Assembly: GCF_017301635.1 (NCBI RefSeq)
Contig: NZ_CP071091.1
Span: 9,974,501-10,038,500, forward strand
DNA: 64,000 bases
Reading direction: 5' to 3'
Origin: Myxococcus landrumus
GTDB taxonomy: Bacteria; Myxococcota; Myxococcia; Myxococcales; Myxococcaceae
Shown here: in pieces, positions 24,816-33,622 of the stretch
How positions within the stretch are numbered: position 1 is the stretch's first letter
Layout: every line of letters starts with the position of its first letter
Program-made: the position numbers and the translations under genes
Notes under the pieces: model-generated
Told to the model about the DNA's origin: nothing
The model's database searches: none
Seen by the model: only the letters and a program-made list of their open reading frames with translations

Positions 24816-26311
24816 GGCTGCCCCGCAGAGGTGGAGCGCTCACGGACCCAGAGCACGTAGTTCCCGTCGCGGCGCTCCTCGCGCCAACCGCCCCGTGCAC
24901 GCAGGCTGTCGAGCAGGATGTTGCCCGGGTTGCCCAACTCCCAGAGCAGGTAGTCCGGGTCATAGCGCGCGAGGGCTTCCTCCCAACCAGGCTCGCCCCA
25001 GACGAGCTTGTCGTGGTCCTCGTGGATGGACAGGGGGAAGGGGTCGTTCCGGCTGTCGATGAACACCTTGTAGTCCGGCCCCGCGAAGTAGGAGATGGGC
25101 CCGCCGATGACGAAGAGGTTGAGGACGCGTCCCGGCGGCTGCTTGCGCAGTGCCTCCAACGCGTCGAGCGGAATCACCGCGCGATTCACGCCCTGCTCCA
25201 TCGTGCGGGGGCTCGCCACGTGGACCCCCATCAACACGACCAGCGCCACGGCGGGCCAGAGGAGGCTGCTCGAGCGAAGGCTCCAGCCCTCCATGAGCCC
25301 ATCCAGTCGTCGCCAGAGTCGCTCCAGCGGACCGGACGTGGTGACGGAAGCCTCGCCGCGAGACTGCACCGCATGCTCCAGCAGCGCGAGTGCGAGGAGG
25401 ACCGCCGCGAAGGGCGCGTGGCGTTGGACCTTGATGGCCGCAACACCCAGCACCGCGGCGGGGAGGAGGATGGCGGCCTTGCGCACGGGCGCTCGGCCCA
25501 CCGCGAAGAGCGCCGCACCCGCGAGCGCGAGATAGGCCCAGCTCGCGCGCAGGTCCAGGTTCAGCGGCCGCCACTCGATGATTCCCTGCGTCGACGACAG
25601 CAGGGAGTGTTGGAGCGGATAGAGATAGATGCGGGGACCATCCGGTCCGAGCCCGGCCGCGAGGAACATGGCGACGGCGAAGCCCACGGCGCGCAGGGCC
25701 CGGCGACGCGTCTGTTCACCTGGGACATCCAGCACCTGCCCTACGGCGCTGGCTCCGAGGAGCGCGGGGCCCAGCAGCCAGCTCCCATGCAGGTTCGCCC
25801 ACGCGGCGCCGAGCAACGGAAAGAGCCAGAGCACCCGGTCATTGCCCCCGCGCCAGGCCTGGACGCCGAGGACGCATGCGGTGAAGAGCAGGTGGCCCAG
25901 ATGGAACGGGCGCTCCTGGGGCCACGTGGGTGCATGCACGGCGAGGATGCAGCCGAACGCGGCCAGGGCGATGAGCCCCAGTCGTCCCGAGGCGGCCCGG
26001 CCCAGCACACTCCAGAGCAGGACGGCGTTCGACGCGACGAGCGCGGCGATGAGCATCGCGGGCCCGGCGGCGCCCAGGGCGTGGATGAGGGCGATGCACA
26101 GGACGCCGAAGCCCCACTCGTGGGGAACCCAGCCGGCCGTGCCGGTGACGCTGAACGGGTCCACGCGGGTGAAGCCGTGCTCCAGGACGAACCGGCCTCC
26201 GGCGAGGTGGAAGAAGAGGTCGAAGTTCTTGAGTGGCGACAGGCCCAGCCGCACCGCGAGCACCAGGGCGGCGAGGGCTGCCGGCCCGGGGAGGACGGCC
26301 CGCATTCGCAT
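24812..26311 (-). CDS. Polytopic membrane protein, possible GT-C-type glycosyltransferase
   Basis: The 499-residue product has about 10-11 hydrophobic segments and a soluble C-terminal part (about 380-499) with an acidic loop following GPDYKVFIDSRNDPFPLS. The extracytoplasmic loop after the first segment contains acidic residues, as in GT-C enzymes, but no diagnostic motif can be read. It is coupled by ATGA overlap to the YfhO-like gene, so the two probably act in the same envelope or glycan process. A second in-frame ATG at 26305 is possible. Confidence 0.65.
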   Translation of the reverse strand: MRMRAVLPGPAALAALVLAVRLGLSPLKNFDLFFHLAGGRFVLEHGFTRVDPFSVTGTAGWVPHEWGFGVLCIALIHALGAAGPAMLIAALVASNAVLLWSVLGRAASGRLGLIALAAFGCILAVHAPTWPQERPFHLGHLLFTACVLGVQAWRGGNDRVLWLFPLLGAAWANLHGSWLLGPALLGASAVGQVLDVPGEQTRRRALRAVGFAVAMFLAAGLGPDGPRIYLYPLQHSLLSSTQGIIEWRPLNLDLRASWAYLALAGAALFAVGRAPVRKAAILLPAAVLGVAAIKVQRHAPFAAVLLALALLEHAVQSRGEASVTTSGPLERLWRRLDGLMEGWSLRSSSLLWPAVALVVLMGVHVASPRTMEQGVNRAVIPLDALEALRKQPPGRVLNLFVIGGPISYFAGPDYKVFIDSRNDPFPLSIHEDHDKLVWGEPGWEEALARYDPDYLLWELGNPGNILLDSLRARGGWREERRDGNYVLWVRERSTSAGQP

Positions 26312-26566
26312 GGGGACTTCAGCCTACCTGGGGCCACCCGGCCTGTCATGGTCCGCTCCAGGGGGCCGGTCGGAAGAGGCCGTGTCTCTCAATGACTGTC
26401 GTGCCCCCGTTGTCGATGACGACGGGCGGGCCCCTTCTCGACGTCTGGTGTTCGAGAGGTGCCTGGCCAGGGACGGGGCATCCAGGCACACCCTCGGGAT
26501 GGGTTCCCACGGTAATGGATGCACACGCTGTGAAAGCCGGACTTCGTGCTATGACGGGGGCCGGTC

Positions 26567-27892
26567 ATGGAAGGTCGCCTGCTGCTGAAGAACTGCGCCG
26601 TGTTCCGGGCGGATGGACGGGTCCGGCGTGGGATGGCTGTGGTGGTCGAGGGCGGCGTCATTCGCCGCGTCGCGCCGGATGCCCAGGTGCCTGTCCTTCC
26701 GGGTGACTGGGAAGTGGCCTGCCGGGGACGGCTGGTGGCCCCGGGCCTGGTGGACAGTCATTCCCATCTCGTCAATGGCCAGCTCCTTCCGCCCAACGGG
26801 CAGTTCCTCCTGCTGCCTCCTCGCGAGCGCTTGGAGCGCATGCGCCGCGTGGCCCGGCACGTCGCCTCCGAGGATGTCGAAGCGCTCACCCGCTTCGCCG
26901 CCGCGCGTGCGCTGCGCGACGGTGTCACGCTGGTCATCGAGCACCTGGCCTGCTCGGACGTGGCGGGGGGACTCGCCGCCCAGGCTCGCGCCGCCGAGAG
27001 CGTGGGCCTCCGACTGGTGACGAGCCACGCCACCCACAGCATGGACGGAGCGTCGCAAGCGGACGGGTGGCTGGAGGCCAACGCGGACTTCGCACGCCGC
27101 CACGCGAAGCACCGGCTGGTGCGCGGGGCCCTGGGCTTCCACGCTTCGTACACGTGTGAGGACTCGCTCCTCTCGCGCATCGCGCGGCTCAGCAACGAGC
27201 TCGACGTCCCCACCGTCTTCCACCTCGCGGAGAACGAGGACGACCTCAGCACCACGTATGCCCGGCATGGGCAGCGCGTCGTGCCGCGGCTGGATGCGCT
27301 GGGGTTGCTCGGACCGCGGGCCATCGCGGGATATGCGCGTGCGCTCGACAGCTCGGAGGTCGCTCGCCTCGAGCAGAGCCAGACCTTCGTTTCGCTCGCG
27401 GCCCGGGGTGTGCGGACGCTGGAGCGTGGCACGGACCCGCTGGAGGCCATCCTCCTTCGCCTGCACTTGCTGGGACTGGGCACGGGCGGACACGGCACGC
27501 TCCAGGAGGAGCTGCTCGCGGCGCTCGTGGGGGTCCTTCGCATCTCCCGCGCGGGACACCTGCCGGACGTGGACAGCACCCTCTCACACCTGCTCGTCAG
27601 TGGGCCCGCGGAGCTGTGCACCCGCTTGTTCGGTCTGCCTTCGGGCACCGTCGAGGAAGGCAGCATCGCGGACCTCGTCGTGTATGACTCCGTGCCCGCC
27701 GCCGACCCGGAAACCGGTTACTCGCCGTACCTGATTGGCCAGCTCTCCCGCTCGCCCGTGGCGTGGACGGTGGTGGATGGTCGCGTCCGCGTGCGCGAGG
27801 GCCAGTTGTTGGGCACCGACTACGTGGACCTGTCCCGCGCCGCCACCGAGGCCCTGGAGCGCGTCTGGTCTCGCGCTCGGCTGGGAAGCTGA
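26567..27892 (+). CDS. Amidohydrolase-superfamily protein (SsnA-like) with degraded active site
   Basis: The 441-residue product has the composite beta-sandwich plus TIM-barrel layout of SsnA/TrzN-type amidohydrolases. It retains DSHSHLVNG (H-x-H), LGFHASYT and FHLAENE. The usual fourth metal His (VAHG) aligns with IAGYARALD, the HN-x-xSN motif with LAARGVRTL, and the catalytic Asp of GTDG with Gly in LGTGGHG. Three expected catalytic or ligand positions are therefore missing, suggesting a non-hydrolytic or altered protein. The gene is intact and lies 14 bp before an rRNA methyltransferase gene, so it appears to be under selection. The alignment was made by eye. Confidence 0.75.
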   Translation: MEGRLLLKNCAVFRADGRVRRGMAVVVEGGVIRRVAPDAQVPVLPGDWEVACRGRLVAPGLVDSHSHLVNGQLLPPNGQFLLLPPRERLERMRRVARHVASEDVEALTRFAAARALRDGVTLVIEHLACSDVAGGLAAQARAAESVGLRLVTSHATHSMDGASQADGWLEANADFARRHAKHRLVRGALGFHASYTCEDSLLSRIARLSNELDVPTVFHLAENEDDLSTTYARHGQRVVPRLDALGLLGPRAIAGYARALDSSEVARLEQSQTFVSLAARGVRTLERGTDPLEAILLRLHLLGLGTGGHGTLQEELLAALVGVLRISRAGHLPDVDSTLSHLLVSGPAELCTRLFGLPSGTVEEGSIADLVVYDSVPAADPETGYSPYLIGQLSRSPVAWTVVDGRVRVREGQLLGTDYVDLSRAATEALERVWSRARLGS

Positions 27893-27906
27893 TACAGGGG
27901 GGCCCC

Positions 27907-28881
27907 ATGCCCACCCTCGTGGACACGCTCCGGACCGCGCAAGCCCGACGCGGTGCCTTGCTGACCGATGCTCGCACCACCGCCTTCCGTGTCCTCCACG
28001 GCGAGGCGGATGGCGTCCCCGACGTCACGGTGGACCGCTTCGGTGGCCTGTATGTCGTCAGCCTCTATCGGGACTTCACGGCCTCGGAAGAGGAGGCGTT
28101 GCTCGATGCCGCCATGGCCGCGTGGGCACCGGCCAGCCTCTATCTCAAGCGCCGACCGCGCGAGGCCCGAGTCCTCGCCAACGTGGCCAAGGAGACGCTC
28201 GCACCGGAGACCGCCGCGCGGGGTGCTCCCGTGGAGTCGCTCACGGCGCTCGAGAACGGCGTGTCCTTCCTCATCCGTCCGGGGCAGGGGCTCTCGGTGG
28301 GGTTGTACCTGGACATGCGCGACACCCGGGCGTGGCTCCAGCAAGAGGCCCAGGGCCGCACGGTGCTCAACCTGTTCGCGTACACCTGTGCGTTTGGCGT
28401 GGTCGCCATGGCCTCGGGCGCGAAGCGGGCGCTCAACGTGGACGCCAGCCGGCGCGTGCTGGAGTGGGGCGAGGAGAACGCGCGCCTCAACGCGCAGACC
28501 GTGGACCGCTACGACTACATCGCGGGCGACGTCTTCGACTGGCTCAAGCGCCTGGCGAAGAAGGGGGAGACCTTCGACCTCGTCGTCTCGGACCCGCCGT
28601 CGTTCTCCAACACGAAGGAAGCCCGCTTCTCCGCCGCGCGCGACTACGCCCGCCTGGCCGAGGCCGCCGCGCGAGTCGTGGCGCCAGGAGGCAGACTGGT
28701 CGCCTGCTGCAATCACGCGGGCCTGCCCATGAAGCGCTTCGAGGCCATGGTGGCCGAAGGGGTGGCCCTGGCGGGCCGTCAAGGCCGTGCGCTCAGCTCC
28801 TCGGGGCCTTCTTCCCTCGACTTTCCGAGCGCTCCTGGACAGGAGCCGGCTCTGAAGGTCCACGTCGTCCAACTTCGTTAG
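27907..28881 (+). CDS. Class I SAM-dependent rRNA methyltransferase (RlmI/RlmK-like)
   Basis: The 324-residue product has a SAM-binding motif VLNLFAYTCAFGVVAMASGA, an acidic strand-2 end (LNVDAS) and the nucleic-acid methyltransferase motif VVSDPPSFS. The preceding beta-rich segment and RPGQGLSVGLYLDMRDTR match RlmI-type 23S rRNA 5-methylcytosine or related enzymes. At 324 residues it is shorter than E. coli RlmI (396) because the N-terminal PUA domain is missing. The ATG at 27907 directly follows a GGGGGG-containing ribosome binding site. It is probably in an operon with the amidohydrolase-like gene. Confidence 0.8.
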   Translation: MPTLVDTLRTAQARRGALLTDARTTAFRVLHGEADGVPDVTVDRFGGLYVVSLYRDFTASEEEALLDAAMAAWAPASLYLKRRPREARVLANVAKETLAPETAARGAPVESLTALENGVSFLIRPGQGLSVGLYLDMRDTRAWLQQEAQGRTVLNLFAYTCAFGVVAMASGAKRALNVDASRRVLEWGEENARLNAQTVDRYDYIAGDVFDWLKRLAKKGETFDLVVSDPPSFSNTKEARFSAARDYARLAEAAARVVAPGGRLVACCNHAGLPMKRFEAMVAEGVALAGRQGRALSSSGPSSLDFPSAPGQEPALKVHVVQLR

Positions 28882-28917
28882 CGTCAGGCCCCCTGGCGCG
28901 GGTAAGGTCGGGACGTC

Positions 28918-30198
28918 ATGTCTCCCGTCGCACCGCAGCAGCGTGAAGCCGGTCGCTTCGGCAAGTACCGGCTCGTGGACCGCATCGCCGTCGGAGGGAT
29001 GGCGGAAATCTTCCTGGCGCAACAGGAGGATGAGGACGGGCGCGAGGCGCCCGTGGTCATCAAGCGCATCCGCCCGCACCTGTCCAAGCACGCGGCCTTC
29101 GTGAAGATGTTCCTCAACGAGGCGCGGCTGGCCGCCCAGCTCAACCACCCCAACGTGGTGCAGATTCACGACCTGGGGAAGATCGCCGACAGCTACTTCA
29201 TCGCGATGGAGTACGTGGCCGGGCGGGACATGCGGCGCGTCGTCCCCAAGGCGGAGGCGCTCGGCATTCCCTTCCCGCTGGTCTACGCGATGAAGATTGC
29301 CTCGTGTGTCTGCGCGGGCCTGCACCACGCGCACACGAAGGTGGACCTCTACGACAACCCGCTCAACATCGTTCACCGCGATGTGTCGCCGGAGAACATC
29401 GTCGTCGCCTTCGACGGCTCGGTGAAGATTCTCGACTTCGGCATCGCCAAGGCCTCCAACCAGGTGAGCCAGACGCGCACCGGCGAGGTCAAGGGCAAGC
29501 TCAGCTACATGAGCCCGGAGCAGTGTCTGGGCAAGGCGCTGGATTGCCGCAGCGACGTCTTCTCTCTGGGCGTGGTGCTCTACGAGTGGCTCACGGGCTT
29601 CAAGCTCTTCACCGGAGAGTCCGAGGTCGCCGTGATGCGCAGCATCACCGAGGGGAAGATCTACGCGCCCTCGTACTTCCGCGAGGACCTGCCGGAGCGC
29701 GTGGAAGTCATCCTGATGAAGGCGCTGGAGCGGGACCGCGACCGGCGCTACCAGACGGCGGCGGAGATGCAGCGCGACCTGGATGACTTCCTGGACGCGT
29801 ACGACTTCACGCCCACGCCGCTGCACCTGGCCAACTTCATCAAGCAGCTCTTCGAGGAGGAGCTCCAGGAGGAGACGCGAAGGGCGCGGACGCGGGCCGC
29901 CACCGCGCCGACGTCCGAGGAGGCGCTGGAGCTGTCGGAGGTCGCCACCGCGATGGAGACGGCGAGCCCGCCCGTCGTGGCCGAGCCTCCTCCCGCCATC
30001 ACCGCGCCCCTCACCATTCCGCCGGGCATCGCCGCGCTGGCTCCGGGGGGCTCCGATGACCGCACCGAGCCGCGCATGCTGGCCGTGCCGCTGACCGCGG
30101 AGCTGCTGGAGGCGGTGGAGGCCGTGGCGCGTCGCAACGACCTTCCGCCTGGGCGCATGGTGGCGGAGATCCTCGAGTCCTGGCTCAAGTACCGCTGA
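28918..30198 (+). CDS. Ser/Thr protein kinase with C-terminal ribbon-helix-helix-like segment
   Basis: The 426-residue product has a Hanks-type kinase domain at about 20-285: glycine loop GGMAEIFLA, VVIKRI with the ATP-binding Lys, HRDVSPENIVV, DFGIAK and MSPEQ. There is no membrane segment. A low-complexity Ala/Pro/Thr linker (about 310-385) leads to a 40-residue end with one strand (MLAVPLT), a helix (AELLEAVEAVARRND), a turn (LPPG) and a second helix (RMVAEILESWLKYR). This matches the pattern of a ribbon-helix-helix DNA-binding unit. Myxobacteria carry many such kinases; this tail is unusual. It is followed directly by truA. Confidence 0.88.
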   Translation: MSPVAPQQREAGRFGKYRLVDRIAVGGMAEIFLAQQEDEDGREAPVVIKRIRPHLSKHAAFVKMFLNEARLAAQLNHPNVVQIHDLGKIADSYFIAMEYVAGRDMRRVVPKAEALGIPFPLVYAMKIASCVCAGLHHAHTKVDLYDNPLNIVHRDVSPENIVVAFDGSVKILDFGIAKASNQVSQTRTGEVKGKLSYMSPEQCLGKALDCRSDVFSLGVVLYEWLTGFKLFTGESEVAVMRSITEGKIYAPSYFREDLPERVEVILMKALERDRDRRYQTAAEMQRDLDDFLDAYDFTPTPLHLANFIKQLFEEELQEETRRARTRAATAPTSEEALELSEVATAMETASPPVVAEPPPAITAPLTIPPGIAALAPGGSDDRTEPRMLAVPLTAELLEAVEAVARRNDLPPGRMVAEILESWLKYR

Positions 30199-30199
30199 C

Positions 30200-30994
30200 A
30201 TGCCCCGGTTGAAGCTGACGCTCGAATACGAGGGCACCCGGTACGTGGGCTGGCAGGTGCAGGCCAATGGGCGCTCGCTCCAGGCGGTCATGGAAGAGGC
30301 GCTGGGCACGCTGCTGGGGGGCGAGTCCGTGTCCGTCCGCTCCGCGGGGCGCACGGACTCGGGCGTGCATGCGACGGGGCAGGTCATCTGCTTCGACACC
30401 AAGCGCACGCTGCCGATGAAGGCATATGTCCAGGGGCTCAACGGCATCCTGCCCCCGGACGTGGCGGTGGTGAGCGCGGAGGAGGCCCCCGAGGGGTTCG
30501 ACCCGAGGCGCTGGTCTCGGGGCAAGCGTTACCGTTACCGGGTGAACAATCGCCGGACGCGGTCTCCGCTGCTGCGGACGACACACTGGGAGGTCTTCAC
30601 CCCGCTCGACGTGGAGGCCATGCGGAGGGCGGCGGTGCACCTGGTGGGCCGGCATGACTTCTCCGCGTTCCGGGCGTCCGACTGCCAGGCGAAGCACGCG
30701 GTCCGTGAGGTTCGGAGCCTGCGCATCGAAGGGGAGTCTGGAGGAGCCATCGCCTTCGTGGTGGAGGGCACGGCCTTCCTGAAGCACATGGTGCGCAACC
30801 TCGTCGGGACGCTGGTGGACGTGGGCAAGGGCAAGCGGCCGGAGGCGTGGGTCGCGGAGGTGCTGGCCTCCGGGGACAGGAAGCGGGCGGGCCCCACCGC
30901 GCCGCCCCAGGGGCTGGTGATGGAGGAGGTCTTCTACGGGGACGGCCCGCCTCCTCGAACGAACGGCGGCGAGGCAGACGAGGACGAGGGCTGA
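30200..30994 (+). CDS. truA: tRNA pseudouridine(38-40) synthase TruA
   Basis: The 264-residue product has the TruA catalytic motif SAGRTDSGVHATGQV with the essential Asp, then KRYRYRVNN and HMVRNLVGTL. It makes pseudouridine at positions 38-40 of the anticodon stem-loop in many tRNAs. It begins one base after the kinase stop, so they are co-transcribed. The C-terminal tail (PPRTNGGEADEDEG) is acidic and not conserved. Confidence 0.95.
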   Translation: MPRLKLTLEYEGTRYVGWQVQANGRSLQAVMEEALGTLLGGESVSVRSAGRTDSGVHATGQVICFDTKRTLPMKAYVQGLNGILPPDVAVVSAEEAPEGFDPRRWSRGKRYRYRVNNRRTRSPLLRTTHWEVFTPLDVEAMRRAAVHLVGRHDFSAFRASDCQAKHAVREVRSLRIEGESGGAIAFVVEGTAFLKHMVRNLVGTLVDVGKGKRPEAWVAEVLASGDRKRAGPTAPPQGLVMEEVFYGDGPPPRTNGGEADEDEG

Positions 30995-31016
30995 AGGTGC
31001 GGTAGTCTTGGCGGCC

Positions 31017-31847
31017 GTGAGCCCCAAGACGAGTGTCCTCGAGCCGCTGCGCGTCCGAATCCGCCGATTCCAGTTCATCGTGGGACTGGGTTTCATCGCG
31101 CTCGTCGCGGGCTCGGCCCTCAGTGTGTCGCTGACGCTCCGCCTCAGCCTGCGCGTGCAGGCGCTGCCTTTCATGCCGCTGAAGATTCTGGCGGCGGTGC
31201 TGCTGGAGAACGTGTGGCTGCTCGGCGTGTTGCCGCTGCTCTGCTACGGCGCGGGCCGGGTGATGGAGCTCAAGCCCTGGCACACGGCGGGTGGTGCGGC
31301 CGTGTCGGGCTCGGCGTTCGTCATCGCGCTGGGCTTCGTGCAGGGAGGCGTGGACTCCCTGTGGATGGGCGGGCTGGGCTCCGTGCTGAACGTCGTGGCG
31401 TTCGGCGCTGGCATCGTGGTGAGCGCGAAGGCGCTGATGATGGGCCGGGCCGCCGCCGCGCGACAGTCCGTGCAGACGCAGGCGAAGGCCGAGGAGCGGA
31501 AGTCCGAGTACGACGAGTTCCTCCGCGCCGCCGAGCAGGGCGGGGCGCGACTGGAGCAGCGCGAGGCCCAGAGCGCCGCGACGGCGAGCGCAGCGGTGGA
31601 TGTGTCCGCGCCCGTGGCTGAGGCGTCGTCGCCCGTGGCTGATGCGTCCTCGCCCGTGGTGGATGCGTCTGCGCCCTTGGTGGATGCGTCTGCGCCCTTG
31701 GCTGAGGTGTCGTCGCCCGCGGTGGCCAGCGAGACCGTGCCCGGGCCGACGGAGGAGAGCGCCGGGCAGGTCATCCATCTGCCCGAGCAGGCGGTGTCTC
31801 CCGCTCCCGCTGAAGCTCCCGACGCGTCGAAGACCCCGGCGGCCTGA
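31017..31847 (+). CDS. Membrane protein with Ala/Ser/Pro repeat tail
   Basis: About 276 residues. Four hydrophobic segments (near 20-45, 55-80, 90-115 and 120-145) are followed by a charged helical region. The cytoplasmic tail contains imperfect repeats of the type VADASSPV / VVDASAPL (around 200-235) and further Pro/Ala-rich sequence. The GTG at 31017 and a TTG at 31008 are both possible starts; GAAGG at 30993 suits TTG in spacing. It lies downstream of truA, probably in the same operon. The repeats look like a flexible linker. No family is recognised. Confidence 0.6.
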   Translation: MSPKTSVLEPLRVRIRRFQFIVGLGFIALVAGSALSVSLTLRLSLRVQALPFMPLKILAAVLLENVWLLGVLPLLCYGAGRVMELKPWHTAGGAAVSGSAFVIALGFVQGGVDSLWMGGLGSVLNVVAFGAGIVVSAKALMMGRAAAARQSVQTQAKAEERKSEYDEFLRAAEQGGARLEQREAQSAATASAAVDVSAPVAEASSPVADASSPVVDASAPLVDASAPLAEVSSPAVASETVPGPTEESAGQVIHLPEQAVSPAPAEAPDASKTPAA

Positions 31848-31865
31848 GTCTCGGCCGCGTGTCCG

Positions 31866-31895
31866 TGGGCGGAGAGGACAGAGCCTCCCCGCCCA
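31866..31895. terminator. Bidirectional hairpin between convergent genes
   Basis: TGGGCGGAGAGG (31866-31877) pairs with CCTCCCCGCCCA (31884-31895) around the loop ACAGAG, with one internal mismatch. It is in the 61-bp gap between the membrane protein gene and the antiporter gene. Confidence 0.7.
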
Positions 31896-31908
31896 TCGGG
31901 CGATGCCG

Positions 31909-33519
31909 TCAGGTGCCGGTGGCGCCCGCGGGATTCGCTGGCACCGCGGGCGCGGTTGTGTGGTTCTCCGCCGCGTCGGCTTGAGCGATGCGCTCATCCA
32001 GCTCCGCTGTGAGCCGCTCGAAGGCTTCCTTGCCGATGGTGGCGGACTGGTACGACTTGAGCAGCGCCTCCTTCTCGACGATGAGCATGCGGCGGACGGC
32101 TTCCTGGTGCTCCTCTTCGTGGAAGCGCATGGACTGCTGCTTGAGCTCGGTGAGCTCCTTCTCCGTCACGCTCTCCTTCGCCTGATAGTCCTTCTCGAGC
32201 TGGTTCAGCACGTCGCCCGGAATCTCACGCGAGCGGCGCATGCCCTCCAGCGCGGCGAGCGCGGCGTGGATGGAGCCCAGCCGTCCTCGCGCGAGCTCGT
32301 ACTGCTCCTGGTACGCATCCTTCAGCCCGGTGATGCCCAGCTTGCGCAACAGCGGCGCCATCGAGAGGCCCTGGATGATGATGGACAGCACCACCACGCC
32401 GAACGTCATGTTCACCAGGAGCTCGCGGTGGGGAAAGTCCGAGGGAAGGCTGAGCACCAGCACCATCGAGATGGCGCCGCGCAGACCGCTCCAGGTGAGC
32501 ACCGCGCTCCAGGTCCAGGGCAGTCGCTCGGAGGTCAGCCTCAAGAGCGCGGACATGCCGTACACCACCACCGCGCGCCCCACGAGCACGGCCACATAGG
32601 CCGCGAGGATGGGCTTCCACGACGCGAGCAGCGAGCCGAGCTGCACCTCCATGCCGATGAGGAGGAACACCACCGAGTTGAGCGCGAAGGACCAGTACTC
32701 CCAGAAGCTCTCCACCGCGACGCGCGTGGTGGGGCTCATGCCCTCATGCGTGGCCCAGTTGCCGCAGAGCATGCCGGCCACCACCGTCGCGATGACGCCC
32801 GAGTAGTGGAAGTTCTCCGCGATGACGAACGAGCCGTAGGCGGCGATGACGGTGCAGGTGATTTCCACCATCGCGTCGTCCACGCGCTGGATGACTCGCG
32901 CGGCGATGTAGCCCACCACACTGCCCACCAGCATGCCCATGCCCACGACCTTGACGAAGTTGAAGGCCGCGCCGCCCCAGGTGAACTGCCCACCCGTGGC
33001 CACCGCCACCACCAGCGTGAAGAGCACCACGGCGGTGCCGTCGTTGAGCAGGCTCTCGCCCTCCACCAGGATGAGCAGACGCTTGGGGGCACCCAGCGAC
33101 TTGAACAGGCCCACCACGGCGATGGGGTCCGTCGAGACGATGACCGCCGCGAACACCAGCGCCGGAATCAGCCCGAAGCCCTCCGCCGAATCCATCCCCT
33201 CCACCCAGGGAGAGAGGATGAGCGCCGTCAGTCCCGCCGACGCCGCGACACCCGGAATGGCCATCGAGTGGATGGCCACCTTGTTCTTCCAGAACTTGCG
33301 GAACTCGACGTGGAACGCCGCCTCGAAGAGCAGTCCCGGAAGGATGATGGCGAACAGCAATTCCTTGGTGAGATGCGGTGGCTCGAAGGCGCGCACCGCG
33401 CCCAGCGTCAGCCCCGCCACCACCAGGGCCACCGTGTAGGGAATCTTGAAGTATCGCGCCGCGATGGCCACCGCGGTCGCGACTGCGAAGATGAGGACAA
33501 AGGCCAATTCGAAGTGCAT
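31909..33519 (-). CDS. CPA1-type Na+/H+ antiporter (NhaP-like)
   Basis: The 536-residue product has about 12 transmembrane segments in the first 400 residues. Characteristic motifs are LFAIILPGLLFEAAFH, IVSTDPIAVVGLFKSLG, LVEGESLLNDGTAVVLF (with the ion-coordinating Asp) and WSGLRGAISMVL. A cytoplasmic C-terminal domain of about 120 residues is rich in Glu, Lys and Gln and is probably helical. Role: cation/proton exchange for pH and sodium homeostasis in the inner membrane. It stands alone between a hairpin and the ATP-grasp gene. Confidence 0.92.
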   Translation of the reverse strand: MHFELAFVLIFAVATAVAIAARYFKIPYTVALVVAGLTLGAVRAFEPPHLTKELLFAIILPGLLFEAAFHVEFRKFWKNKVAIHSMAIPGVAASAGLTALILSPWVEGMDSAEGFGLIPALVFAAVIVSTDPIAVVGLFKSLGAPKRLLILVEGESLLNDGTAVVLFTLVVAVATGGQFTWGGAAFNFVKVVGMGMLVGSVVGYIAARVIQRVDDAMVEITCTVIAAYGSFVIAENFHYSGVIATVVAGMLCGNWATHEGMSPTTRVAVESFWEYWSFALNSVVFLLIGMEVQLGSLLASWKPILAAYVAVLVGRAVVVYGMSALLRLTSERLPWTWSAVLTWSGLRGAISMVLVLSLPSDFPHRELLVNMTFGVVVLSIIIQGLSMAPLLRKLGITGLKDAYQEQYELARGRLGSIHAALAALEGMRRSREIPGDVLNQLEKDYQAKESVTEKELTELKQQSMRFHEEEHQEAVRRMLIVEKEALLKSYQSATIGKEAFERLTAELDERIAQADAAENHTTAPAVPANPAGATGT

Positions 33520-33622
33520 CGTTCCTTGCCTGATTTGACGTCAAACGTTCCAGGAGGACGTATAGCGCAGATGCGCTTCGGGACGCTGCCCCCGGGCGGG
33601 AAACAGCGTGGCGGGTGCTTGA

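Noticed and set aside
27820..30525. 901-codon minus frame across the methyltransferase and kinase genes
   Set aside because: It covers two well-supported plus-strand genes; the sequence is repetitive Arg/His-rich shadow coding.
31600..31720. Short direct repeats that look CRISPR-like
   Set aside because: They are in-frame codons of a repeated Asp-Ala-Ser-x-Pro tail; unit and spacer lengths do not fit a CRISPR array.
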